This document shows positions 34,977-42,834 of a stretch of DNA of 64,000 nt, one piece after another. This DNA comes from Streptomyces sp. HmicA12 (GTDB lineage: Bacteria > Actinomycetota > Actinomycetes > Streptomycetales > Streptomycetaceae), in the NCBI RefSeq assembly GCF_000373565.1, contig NZ_KB891852.1, positions 62,001-126,000 of the forward strand. The letters are read 5' to 3'. The position numbers and the translations under genes are program-made. The number at the start of each line of letters is the position of its first letter. The stretch's first letter is position 1. The notes under the pieces are model-generated. The model was not told where the DNA came from, searched no databases, and saw nothing but the letters and a program-made list of their open reading frames with translations.

Positions 34977-35539
34977 CGTGCGGCCTCCACAAGGCTTCGG
35001 GCTCGGGCCACGTAGACGGCCTGATCGTCTTGGAGGAGGCGTTGAGCAGTGTTCGGCTCGGGGCTGCGCATCACGAGGACCTGGGCGGTGTCGCGCAGGC
35101 TCCGCAGCGAGCACAGCGTGTCTACGTGAGCCGCGAGGACGTCCCCGGGGCCCAGGAGTCGGGCGTACTGAGGTCGGCCGGCGGGGACGTCGTCCTCCGA
35201 CGCGTACATCTCGAACTCCGCTGTGCCCGACAGAGTGAGCAGCGCGGACGCGGACGTGATAGGCCACATCTGCCGGGTGCTGCTGTACGACACCCGCAGG
35301 TACTGGCCCACGACGTCGGGGAGCGGGAGGTAGGCATACCCGCTGTGGAGGAATGCGGGACCGTCCACGCAGGAGCGCCCGTCCAGCCACGTCGACAGAA
35401 ACCGGGCAAGCGGGCGCACCCAGCTGTCGGCCGCGTCCAGGTCGATGTCGGGGACTTCGCTCGGTTCTCGGGTCTGGGACAGCAGTTGGTGCACCAGGTC
35501 GGGCAGCGGCACGGCGCCCAGGAACGCAGGACTGCTCAT
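34973..35539 (-). CDS. Cupin-like beta-barrel protein B of the cargo cassette
   Basis: 188 aa. The ATG at 35539 is chosen because GGAGGAAACG precedes it perfectly. The body is beta-rich (YLRVSYSSTRQMWPITSASALLTLSG, ARLLGPGDVLAAHVDTLCSLRSLRDTAQVLVMR) in a way that recalls cupin or AraC-sensor barrels (GPGDVLAAHVD). C-terminal ~25 residues are helical. No catalytic residues can be assigned. Translation is coupled to the downstream cupin-like gene by a four-base overlap. Confidence 0.55.
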   Translation of the reverse strand: MSSPAFLGAVPLPDLVHQLLSQTREPSEVPDIDLDAADSWVRPLARFLSTWLDGRSCVDGPAFLHSGYAYLPLPDVVGQYLRVSYSSTRQMWPITSASALLTLSGTAEFEMYASEDDVPAGRPQYARLLGPGDVLAAHVDTLCSLRSLRDTAQVLVMRSPEPNTAQRLLQDDQAVYVARARSLVEAAR

Positions 35540-35657
35540 CGTTTCCTCCAGGTCGATCCGGTCCAGGCCCGGCGCGGGGCTTGGGGGAAACCTCCGCGCC
35601 GGGGGTTGTGCCTGTCCGATGGCCAAGGCCCGTTCGGCGCCGGGCCACCGGACAGAA

Positions 35658-35918
35658 TCAGGGGGTGGCTGCGGTCAGCGCTTCCACGGTGGTGCGTCTC
35701 AGCTCGCGCACGGCTTCGTGGGCGACGATGAAGGGGAGGTGGGGGAGCCGTAGCGGACCAGCGTGTTCGTCTGGGGCGCGCCGCCGGTGTCCGGGCGGGT
35801 CCAGGTCGCGCGCGGCCGCGTCCTTATATGAGACGCCTGCCGCCGTGAGCTGCAGGTCCGCCGGGAGGGTTCTCTCCCCAGGCCACACGGTGACGTACGG
35901 AGCTACTGGGCGTCCCAT
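35658..35918 (-). CDS. Small hypothetical protein (86 aa)
   Basis: ATG at 35918 (MGRPVAPYVTVWPGERTLPADLQL) overlaps the end of the upstream gene by 16 bp. A short beta-strand start is followed by a basic His/Arg-rich middle and a helix. No family recognised. It probably belongs to the same transcription unit as the cupin-like pair, 118 nt away. Confidence 0.5.
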   Translation of the reverse strand: MGRPVAPYVTVWPGERTLPADLQLTAAGVSYKDAAARDLDPPGHRRRAPDEHAGPLRLPHLPFIVAHEAVRELRRTTVEALTAATP

Positions 35919-36394
35919 GGCGATCCCCCGGGTTGTGGTTGCAGGAAGGCAATGAAGGCGCAACGGCTGTGCAGCCAGTGCAAGTACGACTCGTACGTTT
36001 CGTCGGTGCTGGGCATGGCCGCGCGTCCGACCGCGAGAACGCCGGTGGCAAAGCCCGCTCCGGCATGCCGGCACGCGAGGTTGAACTGTGGGCGAATCGG
36101 CAGCGGACCGTTCACGGGCGTGTCGGTGAAGCGATCCCGGTGGACCGTCCAGCCGCGGTCACGGGCGTGCCGTCCAAGGAGTTCGTGTGTGGCATCCACG
36201 TCGACTCCGGGGCTGGCGAGGACGTATGTCGTCACCGTGACGGCCCGCCCGGGCTTCAACGCGGCGATGGCATCCCCGTAGAAGCTGTGGCGCAGAGCGT
36301 TCAGGCGGGCGTCGGTGGTCGGCCGGAACCGGGCCTGTGGGGGTTTCCACCAGAGGCCCTGCTGCTCCGCCACGGGGGCGGGTTCAAGCCTCAT
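35903..36394 (-). CDS. Hypothetical protein with resolvase-like features
   Basis: 163 aa from the ATG at 36394. The pattern VTVTTYVLASPGVDVDATHELLGRHARDRGWTVHRDRFTDTP, followed by RPQFNLACRHAGAGFATGVLAVGR, resembles the N-terminal fold of serine recombinases (strand, helix, GW.., strand). The catalytic Ser after the first strand is not evident (ASPG at that place) and there is no recombinase C-terminus. It is therefore unlikely to be an active recombinase. SYLHWLHSRCAFIAFL ends the protein. Confidence 0.45.
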   Translation of the reverse strand: MRLEPAPVAEQQGLWWKPPQARFRPTTDARLNALRHSFYGDAIAALKPGRAVTVTTYVLASPGVDVDATHELLGRHARDRGWTVHRDRFTDTPVNGPLPIRPQFNLACRHAGAGFATGVLAVGRAAMPSTDETYESYLHWLHSRCAFIAFLQPQPGGSPWDAQ

Positions 36395-36539
36395 GGCGGC
36401 CCCGGGGCATCTGCGTGAAGCGCCGGTTCTCTTCGGCCTGGAGGCGTGCCATGGGAGCCGCATTGGTCGCGCGGCGCTGAGCCCGCAGCAGAGCGGCGAT
36501 GATCACACCGAGGGCTGCGAGGAGAACCAGCTTCACCAT
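36384..36539 (-). CDS. Very small membrane-anchored protein (51 aa)
   Basis: ATG at 36539: MVKLVLLAALGVIIAALL is one transmembrane helix, followed by a basic Arg-rich tail (RAQRRATNAAPMARLQAEENRRF). It overlaps the next gene by 11 bp. No family recognised. It could be a regulator or anchor. Confidence 0.45.
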   Translation of the reverse strand: MVKLVLLAALGVIIAALLRAQRRATNAAPMARLQAEENRRFTQMPRGRHEA

Positions 36540-36702
36540 GGGGCGGGACTCACTTCGGGAGAAGACCGAGCTGTTCGGCCAGCGCGGCGTGGGAGGTCGG
36601 CTTGTGGCGGAGGGGGGGACCCGGCACGAGGGTGTTGCGACTGACCGCGGGGGATGGGTGAAGTCGGTTCCCCGCGCCGGGGGTTGGTGGAGGGAGTTCG
36701 CA

Positions 36703-37086
36703 TCAGTCGTCTCCCATTTCGTCGAGGAGCGCGCTGATCGCGACGGCAAAGCGACGGGCGTATGACAGTGCGCCGTCGGGGTCGGGGCGCTCCTCATGCA
36801 GCAATTTCAGGCGGGCGATCTGGGCGGTGGGGTAGACGGTCGTCCGGTAGGGAGCGGTGTGGACGAGCTGCCGGGCCGCGCTGCGGAACCTGTTGCCGAT
36901 CTGCTGCAACTGTTCGGGGGCGAAGTTCTCGGCCGCGTCGAGGACGTCGTTCAGTGCGTCGTAGACGGAGTCGCTCAGGCCGTCCTCGGCGAGGGAGCGG
37001 GCGAGCGCGTTGATGATGCGGTGTAACTCGCCCTCGCGCTGGGGCAGCGGTTCGCGGGTCGGCCGCGCGGCGGTGGCTGTGGTCAT
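36703..37086 (-). CDS. Helical hypothetical protein (127 aa)
   Basis: The ATG at 37086 overlaps the stop of the DUF5999 gene (TGATG). The protein is almost all helix (ELHRIINALARSLAEDGLSDSVYDALNDVLDAAENF, then QLQQIGNRFRSAARQLV). No catalytic motif. It may be a small regulatory or adaptor protein of the cargo operon. Confidence 0.55.
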   Translation of the reverse strand: MTTATAARPTREPLPQREGELHRIINALARSLAEDGLSDSVYDALNDVLDAAENFAPEQLQQIGNRFRSAARQLVHTAPYRTTVYPTAQIARLKLLHEERPDPDGALSYARRFAVAISALLDEMGDD

Positions 37087-37280
37087 CAGCTCGCGGCCTG
37101 CGTGGGGAGCGGGCGGCGCGGGGCGATGGACGTGCCGTTGAGCAACAGCCCGGTGTCCTCGAAGGTCAGCACCTTGTTGCACAAGAGGCTCCATCCCTGT
37201 TCGGGGTGGTGCGCAACGATCTGCGCGAACTCCCGGTCGGGGTCCTCGGCCGCGGGGCACGGCGGGAAGTGCCGGCACAT
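37086..37280 (-). CDS. DUF5999 family protein
   Basis: 64 aa from the ATG at 37280. MCRHFPPCPAAEDPDREFAQIVAHHPEQGWSLLCN...FEDTG is the recognisable DUF5999 pattern, a short Cys/His-containing protein found throughout Streptomyces. CRHFPPC plus downstream HH and C suggest a metal site. The function of this family is not established. Confidence 0.8.
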   Translation of the reverse strand: MCRHFPPCPAAEDPDREFAQIVAHHPEQGWSLLCNKVLTFEDTGLLLNGTSIAPRRPLPTQAAS

Positions 37281-37340
37281 GATGCTCGTCCTCTCGGTGT
37301 ACGTGCTGGACAGGGCAGGGGTGGCCACGCGTGCCCGCCG

Positions 37341-37877
37341 CTACGCGGGGTGTTCGTCGTTGATGGGCACGCAGACCCACGCGGTCGTGCCGTCCTCGCA
37401 GTAGTCCCACTCGCCCCGCAGCTCGGTTACGAGTTGGTCCACGAGGAACAGTCCTCGCCCCGACTCGGCCAGGGGCGCGGCCTGCGTGGGCTGGGGGGTG
37501 GGGGCTGTGGTTCCGTTGCCGATCTCGATGCGGATCACGCCCGGCTGCGGCGACCAGTTCAGGTACTCCAGGGATGCGCTGTTGCCGTACCGGAGCGCGT
37601 TCGTGAGGAGTTCGGAGACCACCACGAGCGTCGACTCCACGCGACCCTCCGGCATCCGGCACATCTGCCGCAGCCAGGCCCTCGCTACCTTGCGCACCCG
37701 TCGCACGTATTGGGGGGCCGGGTCCACGGACATCGCCACAGGAGTCGGGCGGACCACCGGCAGCTCATCGGCCAGAAGACACCGAACGGGGGCTGACGCC
37801 ACGCGATTCCGCTGGCTCCCGAGACCGGCCAGACCCGCGATGCTCATGGTGACGGCTCTGCCAGGGGAGGGGTGCAT
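37341..37877 (-). CDS. ATP-binding (HATPase) anti-sigma-factor-like protein
   Basis: 178 aa. VVVSELLTNALRYG is the N-box and ESGRGLFLVDQL the G-box of the RsbW/SpoIIAB-type HATPase_c_2 domain, with strand IRIEIGNGT between. Streptomyces has many such small ATPases that sequester sigma factors or regulate by phosphorylation. The first 45 residues are extra and the true start may be one of the inner Met codons (MSIAGLAGLG). It is the first gene of the minus-strand cargo run and stands back to back with the XRE-TPR regulator, which makes it a candidate regulator of the cassette. Confidence 0.82.
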   Translation of the reverse strand: MHPSPGRAVTMSIAGLAGLGSQRNRVASAPVRCLLADELPVVRPTPVAMSVDPAPQYVRRVRKVARAWLRQMCRMPEGRVESTLVVVSELLTNALRYGNSASLEYLNWSPQPGVIRIEIGNGTTAPTPQPTQAAPLAESGRGLFLVDQLVTELRGEWDYCEDGTTAWVCVPINDEHPA

Positions 37878-38085
37878 GTGGGGTGCTCCTGCTCGTCCGG
37901 ATGCCCGTATGGATCGGCGTCAGTGGCTGATGGTCCAGCCTGCTGTCCGGCGCCGTGCACATTAGGTAACTCCTCTTCAGCTACGCGTGGTTAGGGGGCC
38001 GTAGGCAGTTTTGCGACGTGGCCCATAGGAGCTTTTGACTATCCCTTTGCGTGACGGTGTGTGCTCGTAGGTCTACCGTGCGGTC

Positions 38086-39363
38086 ATGAACACCACGCGC
38101 AACGAGGCGCTTGAGGCGTGGATGAAGGGTGAGGGGTACAGCTCCAACAGCCTCGCCAGGGAGGTGAATTCGGGCATGGAGCGCCTTACTGGCAAGCTGG
38201 GGAAGTGCGACGGCCGTCAGGTCCGGGAGTGGCGTTCGGGACGCGCTCGCTGGCCCAGCGCGGCGACGCGGAGGGTGCTGGAAGAACTCTCTGGGCGGAC
38301 GGCTGTGGAATTAGGGTTCGTGCCACGGAGCCGGGCCGCGTCCATGGCAGCTCCACCGCAGGAGGATCCCATGCACCGCCGCACCCTTGTCGCCGGCACG
38401 GTCTCGGCGGTCGTGGCTGCCGCCGCCCCAGGTACCGCCTCGACGCGCAGAATCGGGATGACGGACGTCACGCGCCTTCAGGAGAAGTTCGCCGCCGTGG
38501 TCGCCAGCGACCACCAACACGGCGGACAGCTCGACATCGAGCAGCGCGCTATCCGCCTCGCCAATCAGGCCCTGAACCTCCAGAACGCGGGCAGTGCCAC
38601 TCAGCGCGTACGCAGCACTCTCTACGCCACCGCCGCCTCCTTCCGCTCCTCAGCGATGTGGGCAGCGATCGACGGGCGCCGCTTCCAAGACGCCATTGCG
38701 CACATGCAAGAGGCGCAGACGCTCGCTGAACTCTCCGGCGATCAGGCCATCAAGTTCCGTATCTGGAGCCACGCGGGCAGCCTCTACCGGCACATGGGAC
38801 GCTCAGCCGACGCTCGTGCGGCCAACGACGTCGCCCGCAACCTCCACATCACGCGCCGCGACCCGATGTTCGCTTCGCTCGGCCTGGCCCGCCAAATGGC
38901 CATCCAGGGCGTTGCCCACGAGCGTGGCGGTTTGCCGCGCGTCTTCGACCATGCCCAAACCGCCATGGCGCGCGCCGACCGGGACGCCTTCCGGCCCGTC
39001 TGGCTGCACGCCTTCTATGACGAGGCCGAACTGCACTCGCTTGCTCTGACCGCGTATCTTGCGGCCGGTGATTGGCCCACCGCTGAGTATCACGCCCACC
39101 AATGCCTGCGCGTCTTGCGGCCGCACATGAAGCGCTCCCGTGCCATCGCGACCAGTCGCCTTGCCCAGGCGCAACTGGCTCAGGGAGATGTCGACACCGC
39201 GACCCATACCGCGATGAAGGTCTCGGCCGAAGCCGCTACCCAACACGCCCGGGTATCGCGCATGCTGCAAGAGTTCACCGCAGCCCTGCGGGCCACCGCG
39301 CCGGGCAGCGAGAGCGTACGAACTTGGACCGAGCAGACCGCCGCCTGGAGGGCCACAGCATGA
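38086..39363 (+). CDS. XRE-type regulator with TPR-like helical repeats
   Basis: 425 aa from an ATG. Residues 1-80 form a helix-turn-helix-like N-terminus (NSLAREVNSG...GRQVREWRSGRARWPS) of the kind found in Streptomyces regulators. At residue about 95, MHRRTLVAGTVSAVVAAAAPG looks like a twin-arginine-type hydrophobic segment, common in this family. From about 120 onward come TPR-like helical pairs (ATAASFRSSAMWAAIDGRRFQDAIAHMQEA and ALTAYLAAGDWPTAEYHAHQCL). Divergent from the HATPase gene and overlapping the GNAT gene by four bases (ATGA), it may respond to a peptide or small signal. Confidence 0.7.
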   Translation: MNTTRNEALEAWMKGEGYSSNSLAREVNSGMERLTGKLGKCDGRQVREWRSGRARWPSAATRRVLEELSGRTAVELGFVPRSRAASMAAPPQEDPMHRRTLVAGTVSAVVAAAAPGTASTRRIGMTDVTRLQEKFAAVVASDHQHGGQLDIEQRAIRLANQALNLQNAGSATQRVRSTLYATAASFRSSAMWAAIDGRRFQDAIAHMQEAQTLAELSGDQAIKFRIWSHAGSLYRHMGRSADARAANDVARNLHITRRDPMFASLGLARQMAIQGVAHERGGLPRVFDHAQTAMARADRDAFRPVWLHAFYDEAELHSLALTAYLAAGDWPTAEYHAHQCLRVLRPHMKRSRAIATSRLAQAQLAQGDVDTATHTAMKVSAEAATQHARVSRMLQEFTAALRATAPGSESVRTWTEQTAAWRATA

Positions 39364-39902
39364 CCTCGGCACCCGCCATCGAACTCAGGTCGTTCACCGA
39401 GCTGGACGTCGCCCGCGGCGACCTGCTCGACGTGTACGCCGAAGTCCGGGCACCCTTGTTGCACCTTGCGAACTACTCGATCTCCTCCTTCGGGGAGCGG
39501 CTGGACCGACACGGCTCCGAAGCCGGGTTCCTCGCGGTGCTCGCCTATGAAGACGGCCATCCGGTGGGATACGCCTACGGCAATGAAATCGAAGACGGGG
39601 ATCGCTACTGGCAGCGCACCGACCCCGCGCCCAGCGAGGAGTACACGGGTCGCCCCGCTGTGGCGCTGAAGGAGATCGGGGTGCGCCCGGGATGGCGCGG
39701 GACGGGAGTAGCGCGTCGGATCCATGATGCGTTCCTCGCTGACCGGACCGAGCCGTACGTGACGCTCATGGTCAACGAGGCGGCTGGGGACGGGAAGGTG
39801 CACGCCCTGTACCGCTCGTGGGGGTACGAGGACATTGGGCACAGCCAACCCTCACCGGCTTCCCCCCGCCTCACGGTGATGATCCGTTCAACGCGTGGCT
39901 GA
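39360..39902 (+). CDS. GNAT-family N-acetyltransferase
   Basis: 180 aa. ATG at 39360 overlaps the regulator stop. VALKEIGVRPGWRGTGVARRIHDAFL is motif A with the acetyl-CoA loop (RGTGVA), and VNEAAGDGKVHALYRSWGYEDIGH is motif B with the usual Tyr and GY. It acetylates a primary amine of unknown identity. Translational coupling to the XRE-TPR regulator suggests a shared stimulus. Confidence 0.85.
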   Translation: MTSAPAIELRSFTELDVARGDLLDVYAEVRAPLLHLANYSISSFGERLDRHGSEAGFLAVLAYEDGHPVGYAYGNEIEDGDRYWQRTDPAPSEEYTGRPAVALKEIGVRPGWRGTGVARRIHDAFLADRTEPYVTLMVNEAAGDGKVHALYRSWGYEDIGHSQPSPASPRLTVMIRSTRG

Positions 39903-40095
39903 TTCCGGTGCACGCACCATGCCGCCGAAGCATCCGCGGTGCTGCGGCTGGTCATCGGCGTTCGCTTCGTAGTCGAAGCCGAGCTGCGGTCGATTGGGTC
40001 GCCCCCTACACCGAAAGGGGCCAGAACCAGTGATCGTCGACGGGGAGGCGGCGTAGCCCAGGGGATTGCGTACACGTACAACTAGATGTTGCGGG

Positions 40096-41061
40096 TCAGG
40101 ACGTTGGTGACGGCGCATAGTGGCGGGCGAGGTCGGTGGCGAGGCCGCCGAGGTGAGCTCTGGCTTCGGCGGGGCCGTGAACAGTGATGGTGCTCCCGAA
40201 CGGCAACAGTGAACGCACGTCCTCCAGGTGCGGGAAGCGGATCCTCACTCTGTGGCCCGTGGTGGATTCCTCATGGTTGTCTTGGACGAGTCGTTGGCCG
40301 AGGATCCGTCGCGCTCGCTCGATCTGAGTCTGGTCGATGGTGGCGCTGACCTCTATCGCATGGTGGTGTTCCCACTGGTCAACAAGTGCTGCAGCGACGG
40401 TGGTCAGGGTCTGGTTTTCGCGGATCCGTCGTGGCTGGTCGGCTTCTTTCCACGTGGTGATCCGTTCGAGTCGGTACATCCGTGGCACTCGGGCACAGTC
40501 GGCGACGAGGTACCAGATGCCGGCCTTGGCGAGCAGCCCGTAGGGATCCACGACCTGGTCGCGTGGGCATGACTCGCGTGGGCTGTCGTACTCGATCCGT
40601 AGCCGGCGACCGCGCCGCACCGGGCCGATCAGCGAAGCCGGAGTCGTGCCGGAAGTACGGGCCTGGAGCCAGGGGCGGCTGTCCACGTGCACTACCTCGG
40701 TGAGCGGCAGGAGCTCATCAATTCGGCGTGGCTGTGCAGCGGCGATCTTGGAGAGCGCGCGCCGGCTTTCGACCGATGCGTCAAGGTCCTCGCGTTGCTT
40801 CTCGTCCAGCCCGGCGAGCGAGAGATGATCACGCTCGCCCGGTGTGAGTCGTGTGAGGTCGAGCCCGGACCCGGGCAGCATGGTCACGCCTCCAAGGCGG
40901 CCCCGTTGCGCGGTCACCGGCAGACCGGCGTCCCGGAGCCAGTTCAGATCCCGGTTGATGGTTCGAAGGGACACCCCGAGCGCCGAGGCAAGTTCCTGTG
41001 TGGTCACGGCATCCCTCGATGCGAGGAGCAGCATCAGGGAGAAGAAGCGGTCTGGGGTCAC
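40096..41061 (-). CDS. WYL-domain transcriptional regulator (YafY type)
   Basis: 321 aa. Residues 1-60 are a DeoR-like winged helix (TTQELASALGVSLRTINRDLNWLRDAGLPV). Residues about 135-210 are the WYL ligand-binding domain, here LIGPVRRGRRLRIEYDSP...VVDPYGLLAKAGIWYLVADC, followed by the WCX extension. It is divergent from the glyoxalase-fold gene across a 92-bp promoter region, so it probably controls that gene and itself. WYL domains bind nucleic acids or small ligands. Confidence 0.85.
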   Translation of the reverse strand: MTPDRFFSLMLLLASRDAVTTQELASALGVSLRTINRDLNWLRDAGLPVTAQRGRLGGVTMLPGSGLDLTRLTPGERDHLSLAGLDEKQREDLDASVESRRALSKIAAAQPRRIDELLPLTEVVHVDSRPWLQARTSGTTPASLIGPVRRGRRLRIEYDSPRESCPRDQVVDPYGLLAKAGIWYLVADCARVPRMYRLERITTWKEADQPRRIRENQTLTTVAAALVDQWEHHHAIEVSATIDQTQIERARRILGQRLVQDNHEESTTGHRVRIRFPHLEDVRSLLPFGSTITVHGPAEARAHLGGLATDLARHYAPSPTS

Positions 41062-41153
41062 GCACCAATTTTTTCAGGAATTGCGACAGGGGACGGCGCA
41101 TATCCCGGTGAGGCTGGTGGGTGCGTACCTACGACCTGTGAGAAGGGACAGCC

Positions 41154-41519
41154 ATGACCACATCCGTCGTGTCCATCGTCTATGTGAACGATGCTCCCGC
41201 CGCAGCGCGCTTCTACGGCGACCTCCTCGGCATGAGCCCTTCATTCGAGACCCGGAGATACATCACCTTCGACCTCGGGCCAGGCGCTGACCTCGCTTTG
41301 TGGTCCGGCCGGTTCGACGATCTGTCAGCGGACGTCCCGCGCACCAGTGAGGTTTGTCTGGCCAGTAACGATGGGCCCGACGAGATCAATGCGATCTTCA
41401 AGCAGTGGCAGTCCAAGGGCGTCACGATCCTGCAGGAGCCACATGATGCGGGGTTCGGGCTGACCTTCCTCGCAGCCGATCCGGACGGGAACCGAATCCG
41501 TGTCGCACCGCGTGGCTGA
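41154..41519 (+). CDS. Glyoxalase/bleomycin-resistance-fold (VOC) protein
   Basis: 121 aa with ribosome site GAAGGGA eight bases upstream. It shows the beta-alpha-beta-beta-beta repeats of the VOC superfamily: SVVSIVYVNDAPAAARFYGDLLGM, then DEINAIFKQWQSKGVTILQEPHDAGFGLTFLAADPDGNRIRV. Members are metal-dependent lyases, dioxygenases or drug-binding proteins. First-strand His is replaced by Val, so a classic metal site is incomplete and a sequestering role is possible. Divergent from the WYL regulator. Confidence 0.82.
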   Translation: MTTSVVSIVYVNDAPAAARFYGDLLGMSPSFETRRYITFDLGPGADLALWSGRFDDLSADVPRTSEVCLASNDGPDEINAIFKQWQSKGVTILQEPHDAGFGLTFLAADPDGNRIRVAPRG

Positions 41520-41590
41520 AAGGCCGCAAGGCGGCAGGCGCGCACGATAGGTGTCGCGCCTGCCGTCGTCCGACTTCGAGAGGACGACGA

Positions 41591-42596
41591 GTGCCCCACG
41601 CGAATGCGCCCCTGAGCGTCGAGGGCCGTAGACGGCTCGTGAAGCGGTGCCAGACACGTCCCATCGCCCACGTCGCCGCTGAGATGGGCATCTCTCGCGC
41701 ATGCGCCAGCAAGTGGGTAAACCGCTGGCGGCTACAGGGTGATGCGGGATTGCAAGACCGGCCGTCGAGTCCGCACCGGAGTCCGAACGCGACTCCAGCA
41801 TGGGTCATCGAGCAGATCGAGTCCTGGCGCCGCGAGTTCAAGTGGTCCGCACAACGGATCACCAACGAACTTGTCAGCATCGAGTTCGTGATCAACCCGC
41901 GAACTGTGAGCCGACACCTGACCCGGCTCGGCCTCGGCAAACGCCGCTTCATCGACCCAGGCGGTGAGAACAACCGGAAACCGGGGAAGATCACTGCCCG
42001 CTGGCCTGGACACATGGTGCACCTAAGATGTGAAGAAGATCGGCCGGATCCCTGATGGCGGCGGGTGACGGATCCACGGACGGGCCAGCGATCAAGCCAA
42101 GGTCGCTAATCGGGCGAAGTCCGCCGGGGCAAAGCGTGGCTACGTCTACCTGCACTCCGCCGTCGATGGTTTCTCACGGCTCGCCTACACAGAACCGCTG
42201 GGCGACGAGAAGGGCGCGACGGCTGCTGCTTTCCTCGCCCGGGCGAAGGTCTGGTTCGCAGCCCACGGCATCAACCACATCCACCGCGTCGTCACCGACA
42301 ACGGCGCTTGCTACCGCTCCGTCGACTTCGCCCGCATCGTCGGGCAAGGCACCCGGCATCAGAGAACCAAGCCCTACACACCTCGGCACAACGGGAAGGT
42401 GGAGCGCTACCAGCGCATCATGGCCGAGGAAGTCCTCTACGCCCGCGAGTTCACCAGCGAGGACGCTCGGTCAGCCGCGATCGGAGTGTGGAACATCCAC
42501 TACAACTACCACCGTCCACATAGTGCTGCCGCTGGAAAGCCGCCAGCAGCCCGCCTCCGCGAGAGCGTCACCAACGTCGAGCCCTCATACAACTAG
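41591..42596 (+). pseudogene. IS481-family transposase, broken by a frameshift and a nonsense codon
   Basis: The N-terminal part (41591-42055 frame) has the two helix-turn-helix units (IAHVAAEMGISRACASKWVNRW; INPRTVSRHLTRLGLG). After VHL at about 42020 an extra A shifts the frame. The proper continuation is DVKKIGRIPDGGG in the next frame, followed by TGA where the family has Trp (GGGW). The remainder is intact as DDE catalytic core: DVKK, TDNG and KVERYQ supply the acidic triad, and HYNYHRPHSA follows. Two independent lesions mean the copy is dead. I could not identify certain terminal inverted repeats or target duplication. Confidence 0.85.
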
Positions 42597-42686
42597 GTCG
42601 GCCACTGCCGCCGGGCCCACCTTCGAGGGGCGGCCCGGCGTACAGTGATCGTCTAACCGAATACGGGCCTTGGGCCCACCAGTTGA

Positions 42687-42732
42687 CCGGCGGAGAGCGA
42701 CCGCCGGAGACCTGAACCGAAAGGGACCCGCG
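42687..42732 (+). promoter_or_regulatory. Conserved hairpin leader, copy 1 (upstream of the TraB leader peptide)
   Basis: CCGGCGG-AGAGCGA-CCGCCGG forms a 7-bp stem with loop AGAGCGA, followed by AGACCTGAACCGAAAGGG and the ATG of a 12-residue reading frame. Loop and downstream tract are shared with four other leaders in the window. Confidence 0.75.
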
Positions 42733-42771
42733 ATGTTCGCGTACTCCATTTCCGTTGCCTTCTGCAGGTGA
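42733..42771 (+). CDS. Putative 12-residue leader peptide of the TraB gene
   Basis: ATG TTC ... AGG TGA encodes MFAYSISVAFCR and stops. It has the ribosome site AAAGGG at proper spacing and lies directly before a nested hairpin structure that precedes the translocase gene. The stop codon lies in the left arm of the large inverted repeat, so ribosome position could control folding. A translational or transcriptional attenuator is the natural reading. No run of codons for one amino acid points to a specific effector. Confidence 0.5.
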   Translation: MFAYSISVAFCR

Positions 42772-42816
42772 CGTGACGTGCCCCGGCCCGGGGCTTTCCC
42801 ATCTCGTCACGTCACC
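42767..42816 (+). promoter_or_regulatory. Nested inverted repeat before the TraB gene (attenuator candidate)
   Basis: GGTGACGTGACG (from 42767) pairs perfectly with CGTCACGTCACC (42805-42816), enclosing a second hairpin GCCCCG-GCC-CGGGGC (42780-42794). The outer arm sequence is repeated at 54535-54583. The TraB ATG follows 19 nt after the right arm. Confidence 0.65.
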
Positions 42817-42834
42817 ACATGCGGAAGGCACTCC

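Noticed and set aside
35903..36394. Active serine recombinase
   Set aside because: No catalytic Ser in the right place, no recombinase domain after the resolvase-like part, and the protein is only 163 aa.
40005..40025. Terminator between the GNAT and WYL genes (GCCCCCT...AAGGGGC)
   Set aside because: Stem is short with a mismatch. It may help termination but is too weak to list.
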